Shown here one piece after another: positions 31,500-43,525 of a stretch of 64,000 nucleotides of DNA; position 1 is the stretch's first letter, and each line of letters starts with the position of its first letter. Made by a program: the position numbers and the translations under genes. The notes beneath the pieces are model-generated. The model was not told where the DNA came from and ran no database searches. It saw nothing but the letters and a program-made list of their open reading frames with translations. The stretch comes from Triglochin maritima. Its lineage: Eukaryota; Streptophyta; Magnoliopsida; Alismatales; Juncaginaceae. The stretch lies in NCBI GenBank assembly GCA_963682175.1, contig OY821788.1, positions 15,952,001 through 16,016,000 on the forward strand, read 5' to 3'.

Positions 31500-34400
31500 A
31501 TAGACGGTCTAGGTGATCGCCCATATCTGCCTTGAGCTCCTTTGGAGCGTGAGGTCGAGTCGTCTTATGGAGATGGGGGAGACCGAGTTCTATACATGGA
31601 TTACCTCGGTCCACTCCCACCACCACATAGACCTCCTCCTCCGACTCAGGAGGAAGAGGGATTCGGCTAGGATTGAGTTTTGGGTGCACCACCTTTATCT
31701 CGATAGGATATATCCATGACTGTGGGAGCAGACAGATCCTGTTCAGTTTGTGCAATCGTCTTCACTGCCAATAAGGAAGATCCATATATCTTTATACGTT
31801 AATTCGAGGAGGTATGCTTCATATTCAAGCTTCAACAACTTGACGAGGATTCTGTCCCGTTGAGGATGATTTTTTTCGCGTTGAAGGATAACGCGAAGAA
31901 ATGGATGTACAACCTCCCAGCGAGCTCGATTCGATCTTGGGATGAATTTGTAACCGTTTTTCTAAAGAGATTCTTCTCCAAAGGAAAACTCGACAGATAC
32001 GACACTAGAAACATCAAATGTATGAGACTGAGACTGAATATTTTCACGCATTCTTTAAGAGGTTCAAAGACCTTCTCTAGCAGTGTCCTCATCATGCGCT
32101 TGAGCTATGTCAGCTGTGCCAGATTGTTTATGAGGGTCTCATCCACAACACCCACATATTGTTGGTGTCGATGTGTCATAGTGATTTGCAAATGAAACCC
32201 ATCGATGAGGCATGAGACACTTTTGAATTAATGGCTGAACGTACCTTTGAGTGAGAGACCATGAGAGAGCCGCCAACTGCTAGGTCTTCTAGTCGAGCTG
32301 GATCATACCAAGTTGAGTCGACTATCGCGTCTGAGGCGAAAATGACTACTCTCATGCATGGAATTTAGAGTTTATAGTTGGACCGAGCTCTTGTAGCTCA
32401 GGTCGCTACTCCCGTGTGTAGTAGGTGTGGAGTTATAGGACATAGTGACTTGGATTGTGCGTACGCTCTAAATTATACTGGGCATCCAAATGCGATGTAT
32501 TAACAGAGGCCCCATAATGACCCGTGCAGTCACTCCTACAACCCGGTATGACGACACCACCCTAACTTCCCTTGGGGGCCACAGTTAAAGCTCGCACGCT
32601 TAACCTCAACCCCCACCTTATCACCCTCTATGCCCATCGGCGATCTACCAACCCCACATCAAAGGTGTCAGCCCCATACTCACGAACCTCCCCAAGTCTC
32701 ACCAGCAGGTTATTGTAACGAAACTCCACTTTCCCAGGGGGTTGACCATAAGGACCCCTCTCTTGATCAATCCCTTCAAGCGTTCATGCAAACTATGCAA
32801 TGTTCTTTTAAAATTTTGGAAATGTAAGTCAGCCAATTGGCATATCAGCTCAATGAACGTGAGAATGGTCAATTTCCAAGTCCACCCGAGGTGAATCCTT
32901 GGGGTACTCAATCTCAAGGAAGGCCACTAGTACCTCGTGCTACCTCTGAACCGACATATCATGTTAATGTGAGTCATACACTATCTGGTAAGGAGGTTGA
33001 CAACCAAATTGGGTTGCCTTCCTTGCAATCACCATCTCTTGGTGGCACCCATATCTATGAGGGAGTCGGGTCCTCAGGTTCCCTCAATGAATACTTCCAG
33101 GAACGAGCTTGATCATGAAGTTCGTTCTACTTTCATTTCGACAATGGGGCCGAACCCTGAGGTTCCCTTATCTCATTATGTGTTGAAGGAACTGAATGTT
33201 GTGGTTCCATCGAAAGACACTTATGCCCCTAAGGTGTCATTCCCTGAGCGCCGTAAAAAGAAAACTTAAAATCAACACGACAAGATACTTGAGATCTTTC
33301 GGCAAGTTAAGGTTAACATTCCATTGTTGGAGGTGATTCAGCAAATGTCACCTTATGACAAAGTGCTCAAGGATTTATGCCTCAACAAGAGAAAAACAAA
33401 TGTTCCCAATGTGAGTTCATTGTTGGCACAAGCCAAACAAGTCAAATACAAGGATCCTGGTTGTCCTACTATTTCTTGTGTGATTGGTGATGTGCCAATA
33501 CATCGAGCTTTATTGGACCTAAGTACATTTGTCAATCTTTTGCCATATTCTGTTTACGTTCACCTTGGTATTGGAGACCTCAAACAAACAAAAACTGCTC
33601 TTTAATGAAGAAACTGATGGGCGTGGTGGAAGTTGTTTTTATCAAAGTGGGTGAGTTGATTTATCCAGTTGATTTCTTTGTTTTGCATATTGAACATGTT
33701 CCAAACCCACTTGGACAAATTCATGTTATTTTAGGGTGACCATTTCTAACAACTTCCAATGCCTTGATCAATTGTCATAATGGTATGATGTGCTTGACAT
33801 ACGGTAGTCAGTGCGTCGATTTCAACATCTTCACCATTTGAAAGAAGCCAGGTGCCTTTGATGACCCCGTAGAGGTGGATCTTATCCACGGCACAAATTA
33901 GAACGAGGTCGAAGGCACCTTTAAGTATTTCAGAGAGTTGTTCGATGGATATCCTGTTGGAGGTGAAGATGTTTCAACTGGGTTGACAGAAGAAGGTGCC
34001 TTATCTTGTGACATGTGGCCTTTGAGCGGTATCCTTTCGATCATGTGGCTATTGGGCCACAAGATACCATTTTTGTGGCCTCTGGGCCACCTGCTCTTCA
34101 CTCTGTATCTGTTGAGGACCCAATGTGGGCTAAGAATCAACCACTTCATACCCTACACTTCAAACCATCCATTAGAGATTCATCTCTTGTTCATGCATCC
34201 TATCTTGCTCATTCTAAAGAGGCATCAAACGACCACAATGCTTATAAGGGTGTTAGGTTGTCAAGCAATTCTGTTTCTGGACTTTGTCATCTGGGTAATA
34301 AGTCCAGGGTGTCACTTTGTGTGGATGAAATGATCCATGTGCACCAAAATGTTAGTTGGATATTGATGACCCTCAGCTTCATCGTGGGATGGAAACATAT

Positions 34401-34563
34401 TTCTTTCTATTAACTTTCACACACCTTCGTTTTGAGAGGCATGAACCATCATCCTTGGTTCATAAACCTCTCAATATTTCTCCTGTTTGTCATGTTACGA
34501 GCCCATGCAAGTGTGTTTCTGGCTCGAGAGATGGTGGGTCCTCATTTTTGTCCATTGACCAAT
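31500..34563 (+). pseudogene. Element D gag-pro-tail pseudogene
   Basis: This aligns with the E coding region. The start codon is lost: the site corresponding to E ATGGACGG reads ATAGACGG (31500). Recognisable parts are FEE.CFIFKLQQLDEDS (about 31810), the codons for SSIRSWDEFVTVFLKR (about 31927-31970), a CX2CX4HX4C box near 32412, and protease similarity from 33290 (KVNIPLLEVIQQM). The catalytic DLGAS is replaced by DLSTF, and a stop follows at about 33603. The tail shows the GTGGCC...GGCCAC repeats near 34020-34090 and ends SGSRDGG near 34540. About 100 bp are deleted in the N-terminal part (near 31745). There are many frameshifts and stops; it is non-functional. Confidence 0.88.
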
Positions 34564-36099
34564 GAAGGTGGGAGCCTATTAATGTACATAGTTCTAAAAC
34601 AATCAAACAAAAAAGATGCAAAAAGAAGAAGAAAGAAGACTCCAAGAGTGAGCATTGATTGTTGTGGGGCCCAACCCTTGTGTATTTGGGCCACATTTCA
34701 TTCACATATTTGTCTCCATTCTTAAGTATCTCACATGTTTTCGGAAATTCGGGTATATGTCCATCCACATAACGATGAACTTCCCTTTGCGCTTCACGTT
34801 GGTGAGATCTTTCCTTTTTCATTCATATATCCATGTAGTATTATTATGCTTACATTCATTGAAGACAACGCATGAAGTGTGTGTGTGGGGGGGGGGTCGT
34901 ATGCACATAGTGGAGTCTTTCTCATTTTCTTTTGTTTGCATTGTTAGGGTCATGTTAGGGTGACTTGCTTTCTTTTGTTTGTCTAGTGCTTTAAATTTTT
35001 TCACTTCTTTCAAAATCTTCATGTGTTTGCGAAAGAAAATGTTTTGTGGGTTTTATGTCTGTTTAGCATGTGCAAAATTATTGACAGGTAAAGTAAAAAG
35101 TAAGCTCCCAAAATTGACTTAAACATGATGCATTAGGATATCCAGTATACCGACTTTAGGCGTTATGTAGTTGTTAGGATGCACTCCGGTTTTCCCTCGG
35201 TGAAAGTAATCATAGAGTTTCTGTTCTTAAACAAATAAAGAAGTCCACTCTGAACATAGTGAGTTGAATAATTTCTGCTTGTTAGTATAAGGAAGTTTGT
35301 TGTAGTTAGGGGCCCTTAAACTCCTGTTGTTAAACCATAAGTGTGGGGGTTTTGGTTCATATGTTGATAAGAAATAAGTGAGTAAGGTGTTCTCCCTTCT
35401 TGCACAGCTCCTATCACTTGGGAAATTAGGTATGATGGGACTTAGTACCTGGTGCTTTTTAGTCATTTGACTTGAGATGCACTGACCAAACTCCCGTTAC
35501 ACGGGTGGTAGGGATTGCCCTATGTGGAGATTGGGAGAAGGTGTACGTGATAGTGTAAGTCATCATGGGCAATGAGGCATGAAACCTATCGCTGGGACAA
35601 TTAAACACGACCTAGTAAAAATATGAAATGAAAAAATAAGAGAAAAAAAGGGTAATACAAATAAGAACATTAATGGACTTTACACTTTGTATCACTTAAG
35701 GATATTAAGGTTGCCCATGTCTTTCACTTAAGTCCTTAATTATCTTGCACGGATAATTAATTTGGCTAGATGTGTGGACTTGATACACATATAGAGTCAG
35801 ATCGTAGGATTACCATGTCCAATGACTGACAAAAGTAGGTCCAACGAGTCGAGTTGATTGGTTGAATAATGCATCAATGTTCGGATTTTGTGGGTATATC
35901 CGCTAAAAACCTACAAGAGACACAACTCCTCCTCCTTGACGACAATGGGGTTTAACGGCTTGTTGCACGTGCTAAGTGCAAGCGTGATTTCTACGAAAGT
36001 GAGTTAGGATTTCACTGTTTTTTGTATGTTCTTCCTTTCTTTCATTCGTCTCTTTCTTTGTTTTGCTCGGTACTAGGAAAAGGTAAGTGTGGTGGTATT
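34564..36099 (+). other. Non-coding 3' spacer of element D
   Basis: The block aligns with E 54138-55682 and, inverted, with B and F. Conserved pieces are CCCGTTACACGGG (about 35493), GGTAGGGATTGCCCTATGTGGAG and TTGCACGTGCTAAGTGCAA (about 35963-35981). It ends with a polypurine-like GTGTGGTGGTATT directly before the LTR. No pol remnant is detectable. Confidence 0.75.
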
Positions 36100-37455
36100 T
36101 GATTAGTAACATATCATGCATCATATTCATTCTATATATCCTTAATTTTACCCCAATATTATGCTACTCGAGTGTTTGTTGTTATATTTCAGGTATTAGG
36201 TAATAAAGAAGAGAAGGGAAGAGAAAAAGGACTTAAATGAAGCAAAATGGACCTCTCTGTTATGCACAAGGACCCATCTGCAAGAGGGAAGGGCCTGGAC
36301 GTAAGCCCGGAGGGACTGAATATGAAACCGAGAAACTCCACACTGCCATGAGGAGTATTTTAGCAATTAGATTCGGGTGTACAATCAAATGGATGACCAG
36401 GGCACACCGCACATGCGTAATTGAAGAGATTAAGTAGAGAAACAAAAATGAGTGGCATCTGACCAAATTGGATCGCCAATTGGTGGCATTTTGGTTACGT
36501 TGCGACCCAATTTCACACAGATATAGACTATGTGTTTATGTATTCCGGGAATGTTTTCTTAGTCCCACAATAGGGGATTGTCCCTAGTTGCCTTTTTCAT
36601 GTCTATAAATAGAACCATTCTTCCTCCTTTGTAATCCAAGCATTTCTTGTTGCCCATTCTCTCTACTCGAAGAAAAGTCTTGTAAAAAACTCAAGTTGAG
36701 AAGAATGCCACTTGTAAAGTGAGTTATTAATAAAATAATTTTTCTTAGTTTGTTATAATGTTGTCTCTTTTAATGTTTAGCTTAGTTTTGTTATCTTAAT
36801 CTTACTATAATTAGTAGAATGTATTTTTTCCTTAATACAATTGTTATCTTAATGTGTAGTGAGTAGTTTCATCTCCTTTGGTGGTGGAGATGATGTTTAG
36901 AAATGTAAGTAAGAATGGAAATTAATGCTATCTTATGCAATATGTGATGAATGTGAATGTATGCTTGTTTGTTTAAAAGAGAATACTTAATTTGATGAGT
37001 TTCGCCATAATCATTAGGTACTTCCCATGCTTGTTTAGGTTCTTAATAACCAACTTGTTTAAGCTAATGTTAATCAACTAGGTTAGTGATTGGAATGATA
37101 GGTTTTGCCACAACCATTAGGTACTTCCTATGCATGAAAACATAAAATACACTTGTGCCTTATTGAATGCATTATTCACCACCTTATCACATGTGTACAC
37201 ACACTCCACCCCTAAGGGGTTTTCCTTACTGTATTTCATTTTTCTTGTTTTTAGTTGCTTAGTTTAGTTTTCGTTAGTCTTGTGCTTTCATTTTTCTTGT
37301 TTGTTAGTTGTTAGTTTCGTGTAATCAAACTTCCCCTCTTCTTTTCCACTTGATTTTTGAAGAACCAGAGTTGACACACCTCCCGGTGGACTCGACACAT
37401 ACTTGCCATCGCTTCATAATGGCCATGCACTTGTAGTATTATATTGAATCAATCA
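36100..37455 (+). repeat. 3' LTR of element D
   Basis: A full 1,356-bp LTR, TGATTAGTAACATATC...GAATCAATCA, followed by the duplication GTACC. It has a degenerate U3 palindrome (GATCGCCAATTGGTGGCA near 36470), a CCCACAATAGGGGATTGTCCC block and a TATA box CTATAAATAGAACC near 36603. Confidence 0.92.
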
Positions 37456-37504
37456 GTACCAGATTGGTTGTAGTTTTTCAATGGAATTGTTTAATTCATA
37501 GATG

Positions 37505-39384
37505 ACATTGCGAGAATATGAAGGTGGTTACAGAAGGATGATGAATATTAATAGTGAAATGAGATATGATGATATTTGTGAAACAGTTTGTCGAGTTTGT
37601 GATTTTTGAGTAGAAGAGTTTGATATGATGTGAACATGCAAGTGGTTACCGTATGGAAAGTAAAACTATGCTGATGTGTTTGATGATCAGAGCACGAAAG
37701 CAATGTTATTTTTATTTAATATCACGAAAACTATTGTATTATTTGTTCAGAGACAATCCAAACTCTATACTATTGTCCACCCAAGTCAGTTGACTAAGGA
37801 TTATCAAGCAATGCCACGTGAAGCCGGTGTAGGTCCATCATCCGTAGTTCCTCAGTTTGTGTTTGAGTTATCTAATCACACACCAATGGATATTGTTAAT
37901 TACGAAGTGGGCGTAGTTCAGTTACATTCTCAAGAAAAGACGAGTTGAAGATGCAGATAGTCATGGGACAAATGATAATGAAAGAGAATGTCAGATGGAT
38001 GATCAGGAGATTAACATGGTTGATGTGGATCCAACACCATTTCCAAAGCTACAGAACATGTTCCGTTGTATGGTAGACGCAGTCAATCGAGTACGATAAA
38101 GCTTGGTACGCCCTGAAGAAAGCACTGGAAAAAGTTTACGGAGTGGATGAGACATCTTATCGTCGTTTAAGATGCTTTATGTCTAATGTTTGCACCACTA
38201 ACATGGGCACAATAGTCGAGATTCAGACAAAGAGCATAAACCATAACATTGAGCATTTTCAATAATTTTCAGATCTTTTGTTGTATCCATTGAAGGTTTC
38301 AAATATTGTAGACCCATGTTTTGTCTTGATGTGACTCATTTGTTTGACAAGTTTCAAGGTAATCTTTTGGTCGCTATGGGTACCAAAGGAAACTCTGGTT
38401 TGCTTTCTTTGGCATTTGCAATTGTCGAAAAAGAATCTGGAAGCAGATGACAGTGGTTGTTAAGTATTCTTCAAGCACAGTGTGCACACCAAATGGATTG
38501 TGTATCGTCAGTGATTGATTTTTGAGCCAAACAAATATCATGAAGACACTGTTTCCCTTAAAACGAGGTCACGTTCACTGGTTTTGCAAGACTGTAGAAT
38601 TGTAAAATAAATTTTGGCATGCTGGTGTCGCTTTTAATAAAATAACATTTAAAGTGCATTTGTAGGATATCGAGGTTAATCACCCTACTAGGTTCAAGTG
38701 GATTAAAGAACTTGAAGACATTTTGTATTGGGCACTAAACCATGATTATGATTGACATTTTGGTATAATGACAACAAACGTGTTAGAAAGCTTTACCAAT
38801 TTGTTAAAGCATGTACGTGGACTTATCACTTTGGCATCTGATTATTATGACATACATGTGGTTGAATAAATATTTTGTTAGTAGAACAGATGAAGGAAAC
38901 TATGATATTTGCTTATCCTAAGAAGGTCAATGATGAAGTCACAAGCCAACAACACTTGGCTGCACAACTTTGTGTTACAAGAGATAGTCATAATATATTT
39001 AGTGTAGAAAGCAACCAATCCCTTAGCTATCAGGTTATATTGACGGAGACATGCCCAACATACTCGTGTAGGTTGCTAGATTCAAACCACATTCCATGCT
39101 CACATGTGTTGACCGTTTGCAATAACCGCCACGTGAATATTCATACTTCGCGAATCGTCTTGACATTCCTAAACATCGAAATGTACCGAAGAGCAAATGC
39201 ACCAATTTTTTTCCAATACTAGACAAAAGGTTTTGGTCACTCAACTAATAACACATTTGTCATAAGTCAAAGTGGACAACCGAAAACAAAAAGAATAAGA
39301 AACAACATGGACGAACAAAGTGGCCAAACAATAAAATCTGGGTGATGTTGTAAGTTAGGACACAACATGAAGACATGTGAATAG
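37505..39384 (+). pseudogene. Mutator-like (MULE) transposase relic
   Basis: Pieces in several frames follow the order of a plant MURA-type transposase. An N-terminal EYEGGYRRMMNINSEMRYDD lies near 37514. A transposase-associated helical part, KAWYALKKALEKVYGVDETS, lies near 38100. The catalytic core piece C.PMFCLDVTHLFDKFQGNLL (CxDGTH-like, with Asp) lies near 38310, and a SWIM-type segment, TYSCRLLDSNHIPCSHVLTV, near 39060. A Cys-His box, CCKLGHNMKTCE, ends at a TAG at 39382-39384. Stops and frameshifts are frequent. The family uses a DDE transposase and terminal inverted repeats; none could be paired here. Confidence 0.82.
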
Positions 39385-40768
39385 GTCATTTAGTATGTTC
39401 ATTTGGTAATGTTTAACTCATATTTGTAATTGTTCAAATGGATTATTACTTTGTTAGGTGTGTGCTATATAATGTATTTGAATGAGTACTCTTTTTATTG
39501 ACAATTAAATAATCATGTGCAACAGTTGAAGAAAATTGGAAGGACCATCTAAAAGAAAAGAAAATTGAAGTTGATAGAAATTAGAAAGTTGGAAGACATT
39601 TGGAAGTCTGTCTTTTGGTAAAACGGCACCAGTAGTGCCATTTTCCATCGAACAAAAGCGAGACTGGTGATGCCGTTTTAGTATCATTTTTCTTCAATGG
39701 AGAAGTGAAAACGGCATCTCCAGTGTCCTTTTTGTTCAATGAAAAATGGCACTGCTGGTGTCGTTTTACCATCAGACAAATCCAATTGTATATGTTTCCC
39801 CCCCCCCCATTCTCTTGGATTTTAAACCCAAGCCTTCTATACATGTGGAAAAAACCTCATACCATTTCAAAAATCATGCAACAACACACATTATATAATA
39901 TTAAATTAGTCCACGTTTAATATGACAAAACAAATTGTTCTTAACGTTAGAATTTTGTTACAACTAAGGTGCAGAAAATACTTCAGTCGGTCTTTTGGTC
40001 TACCCACCCCATCGTAGAACCTTTGAAGGCCAATGGTGTGTTTGCTCTTGCGTAATCCCACCATCTTCGTCTTCGTCTTCATCAATTCCACCATCATCAC
40101 CTCTTTCGACTTCATTGACTTTAAATGAGGAACGTTCACCTTGGAAGAACTTTTTTAAGAGTCCCACAAGCCTCTTAGTTCACAATTTCTCCATCGGAAA
40201 CAGACATAATCGTGGCAATGAAATTATCTTCTTCATCTAGTGACACTCATATTCCTGATAGATTTTCCTCAGAATTTTGATGATCATGTTCGGAGCTTAT
40301 AGGTTCTGTCACCCTCAACGATGGATCCCCATTCTTGAACCACACCATCATATCCTTAATTTTTTTCTTCGATTTGTGAGTTATTGATAACGTGGGGTTA
40401 TGTGCAGAATGCATCCATTAAAAGTGGTGAATATCTTCATGTAACCCGTATAAGCTGTGAAGCTGCAAAAAATATGACAATTATGATTAGAATGAGCAAA
40501 TGAAAATTTTAATTTAAAGCATAAAAACTAAATTTATTACCGAGTAACGAGCGTAATCTGCCAGTACCACTCCATTCTCTAGCAGCTCGAGGCCTATAAA
40601 TCGGTAGTTCTTCAACTTCAACTCTTCTCTTTAGTCATCAATTGTAATCTGCCAGTACCACTCCATTTAAATATGTCTACAAGTAATTGGATCTTTCGAT
40701 AGTAAAGGTGCCTCGATCTACACAAACTTTCACTATCATGACCAAGCTTGAATGTATGACTGTTGTTC
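39385..40768. other. Region between MULE and PMD relics with a long hairpin
   Basis: No gene is clear. It includes the near-palindrome at 39605-39785 (listed separately), a C run near 39801, and an acidic/serine-coded stretch near 40050-40100 that may be the remnant of the C-terminal tail of the minus-strand PMD gene. Confidence 0.45.
39605..39785. repeat. About 180-bp near-palindrome built from AAAACGGCACC motifs
   Basis: The left arm GTCTGTCTTTTGGTAAAACG (39606 onward) pairs with the right arm ending CGTTTTACCATCAGACAAAT, and the pairing continues inward through GGCACCAG.AGTGCCATTTT and GATGCCGTTTT. Each arm also holds smaller inverted repeats of the AAAACGGCAYC...GRTGCCGTTTT type. It is probably a miniature inverted-repeat element or part of a larger DNA transposon. 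Confidence 0.7.
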
Positions 40769-41790
40769 TTATAACCAGTTTATTTTAGGCTTACCTGAGG
40801 CTTCTTTAGCTTGCAAATCTCCATTAAATCTGGAAGTGCAAGTCAAACTGAAGTGCAAGTCAAAAATTACTCCAAAACAAACCAACCATGTTCTCGTCAT
40901 CCATATATCTTGTCGTTTTCTACAAATAGCTGGTAACGCTGGCAGATCTATATTTTGGCAAGGGGTCCAACAAACTTGGTTTTCTTCTTGAACGTCCAAC
41001 TCATTTATGTAAAAATACACTTAAGACATCTTTACATTGTTCAACACGATCTAGGAGTCCTCCAACGTGAACCTAAAGGATGCAAAACATTTTCTAGAAC
41101 TTGCAGACCTAGACTTTTTGATGGCTGCCCGACGTTAAGATCTTCCCAACATTAATTCTGTAATATGGTCTGGAAACCAGCTACTTATTTCCCATTTGTA
41201 TACATGCTTGATTCAAATATTTGTACAAAACAACCAAAGAGGCAGCTCCCCAACTGTAGTGTTGACATTCGGCGAGATCCTCTAGCAAAACTAAGTATCT
41301 AAGGTGGACTTTGTTTTCTCTCGTATCTGCTACTATATCCCAGAACCTAACTGAAACAAAATCAAGTTTCTAGTGCGCTGCAAACTTCCTCATATATTGC
41401 ATCTAGTGCCACGACACAAATTTTTTGTTGCAACCACTGCAACAACACGTATTATCCCCCCTTTCACTACAGTTGTCGCCTCCTCTTCGTCACCACCCAA
41501 CAAGTTTATGAAAACCTCATACCAATCATGATCTAAGGTCCCTCACACAGCTAGGCTGTAAGTATGAAGACCACTAAGAATAAATACACCTTGTAGCATG
41601 ATCAACATCTCCCCATGTCCAAAATGGAAGGTGTGAGTCTCCATCCTCCACCTCTGAACCACAACAAAGATCAAATTTCAATCAAGTGGTAGTCGGGGCA
41701 AATGAAAAATTGTATCAAATCCAACAAGCTGCAACATCCCTCATATCCTATCATCCTCCACAATGCACGTGTTGAACTGAATACCGTGCT
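40769..41790 (-). pseudogene. Plant mobile domain (PMD / MAIN-like) relic
   Basis: Minus-strand frames show the PMD in order: GMLQLVGFDTIFHLPRLPLD, then RWRMETHTFHFGHGEMLIML, then VRFWDIVADTRENKVHLRYL running into LEDLAECQHYSWGAASL, then LPALPAICRKRQDIWMTRTW and CFGVIFDLHF. These match the conserved RWRPETHTFHLP.GE, ..H..LLPLL.D...YSWG.A.L..LY and W.P....LP..C...QDIW signature of plant mobile domain proteins, found in transposons and in domesticated MAIN genes. At least three in-frame stops and a few frame changes show decay. The upstream MULE converges on it, and both may come from one transposon. Confidence 0.82.
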
Positions 41791-42149
41791 CGATACACTT
41801 AATATCAGGCAATTGCTTCTGATTGAAAGTAATTAGTTAAGGTCTAATTAAAACAATACACATAATTTTTAATTTGCGAATCAAAACACTTACATGTTCG
41901 AGAATCGAAGATGACCTATGATTCTACTGTAAAACTAGCACTGAACGGTCCACAATACCGTGACAATCATTTGAAGCAGACATTTTGCAATTGTACAAAA
42001 ACCTAGCTACTACACATCTAAGTACTTTACAATAATTAAGTAGCATCATCATCTCTGAGATATAAAATTAAGTTATTCAATAACAAACAAAATTACCACA
42101 AACTGAAACATAGATGTAAAATGAAAATTGGAGCACCCATCGTGCATAT
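41791..42149. other. Short intergenic stretch before element F
   Basis: Nothing recognisable apart from the left target duplication CATAT at 42145-42149. Confidence 0.6.
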
Positions 42150-43525
42150 TGTTGAACGTTTTATTTAAAACTGCAAGTGCACGGTCGCGATGAAGCGGTG
42201 GCAAGTACGAGTCGTCCTCAGGGAGGTGAGCAACCTCTTGTTTATCAGAAATCAAGTGGCAAAAAAAGGGAAGATAGTTGTTTACGCTAATCTACGCTAC
42301 ACTACACTAAGAAGTATGAAATGCGAAAGAAAGAAACAAACGATGAAATACCAACTAAGCTAAGAACAAAATGCTGGAATTCAGGAATGGGAAAACCCCT
42401 AAGGGGTGGAGTGAGTGCACACAAGCAAAGAGGTGGGTGTTGAACACATTCTTTAAGCACAAATAAGGGTGGTGTTATCATGCATAGGAAGTGTCTAAAT
42501 ATTGTGGCAAAACCTATCAATCTATTCACCAACTTAGTTGATTAACATTTACATATGCAAGATGTTTATTTCAGAACATAAACAAGCATGAGAGGTGTCT
42601 ATTCATTTTGGCAAAACTCATCAAGTTATAAATTCTATCCTAAACAAGCAAGCATACATTCAGATTTTATCAACACATTGGAAATAAAGCATTCAATCCA
42701 TTCTCATTTGCATGTATGTACATCTAGTCCACCCCCCAAAGGGGATGGAACTACTCCCTAAACATTACACTAATTATTAAACTAAACAAAGAAAGCATAT
42801 TAACTAAGCTAATAAAACTTAATGAAATGAGATTAAGCAAAGCAAAACAAGAAACATAAAACAACTAACATAATAAAGAAAACTTGTATTAAAATGACTC
42901 ACATTAAAAGTAGCATCCTCCTACTTTAGTGTGTGCTTCAAGGCCTCACTTCTAGTAGGAAGAATAGCCACTTAAAATATGGAGTGATTGCAATGGAAGG
43001 TGAAGAGTTCTATTTATAGCCATGGAAAAAGGCAAATCGGGACAATCCCCCGATGTGGGACTAAACAGATACCAAAAATAGCCTAAACACCCTCTAATAC
43101 ATGTGCCGGAGAAATGTTAGAGGATTTGGGCCAAAATAGACCGCCAATTAGCGGTCTATATGGTTCAGATCCTGCTCATTTTTGTTGTGGGCTTTGCTTG
43201 GTATATTTGCTGGTCTTGGTTGCATTTAATTGGTTTGTTGGAGCTCCGACCCGAATCGAATTGCTAAAATACTCCCCATGATGGTTTGGAGTATTCTGTT
43301 TTGCTCTTAGGTCCTTCTGTCTTACGTTCAGGTCCTTCTCCCTTGCATCTAAGTCCCCAGATCTCACAATTCAGTCCTTTTTCCCAGCTTTTGGGTCTTT
43401 TTATGCTTCATCTCTTCAAACCTATTTATTCCTGAAAACTAAACATAAAACTCGTAACATAGCATTGTCTAGGTGAAAGATAATGGATATAAGATACAAA
43501 TATAAGCATGAAATGATGTCATTCA
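42150..43525 (-). repeat. 3' LTR of element F
   Basis: This 1,376-bp repeat, TGTTGAACGTTTTATTT...ATGTCATTCA, matches 57549-58954. It keeps only one U3 palindrome, GACCGCCAATTAGCGGTC (43139-43156); the 5' LTR has two. The TATA box on the minus strand is at about 43007-43020. Confidence 0.92.

Larger units (their letters stand above)
18768..37455 (+). mobile_element. Element D: Athila-like gag-pro element carrying two nested insertions
   Basis: LTRs at 18768-19245 and 36100-37455 are flanked by a perfect five-base duplication, GTACC (18763-18767 and 37456-37460). Inside are a tRNA-Asp-type primer site, a leader, a decayed gag-pro-tail region and a 1.5-kb spacer, with no RT or integrase. A solo LTR (19274-20606) lies just after the primer site and copia element C (21423-31167) lies in the leader. 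Without these insertions the element would be about 7.6 kb. Confidence 0.92.

Noticed and set aside
34432..35022. Several 70-110-codon frames in the spacer of D (and the like in B, E and F)
   Set aside because: They differ between family members and are not conserved as protein; the spacer is non-coding.
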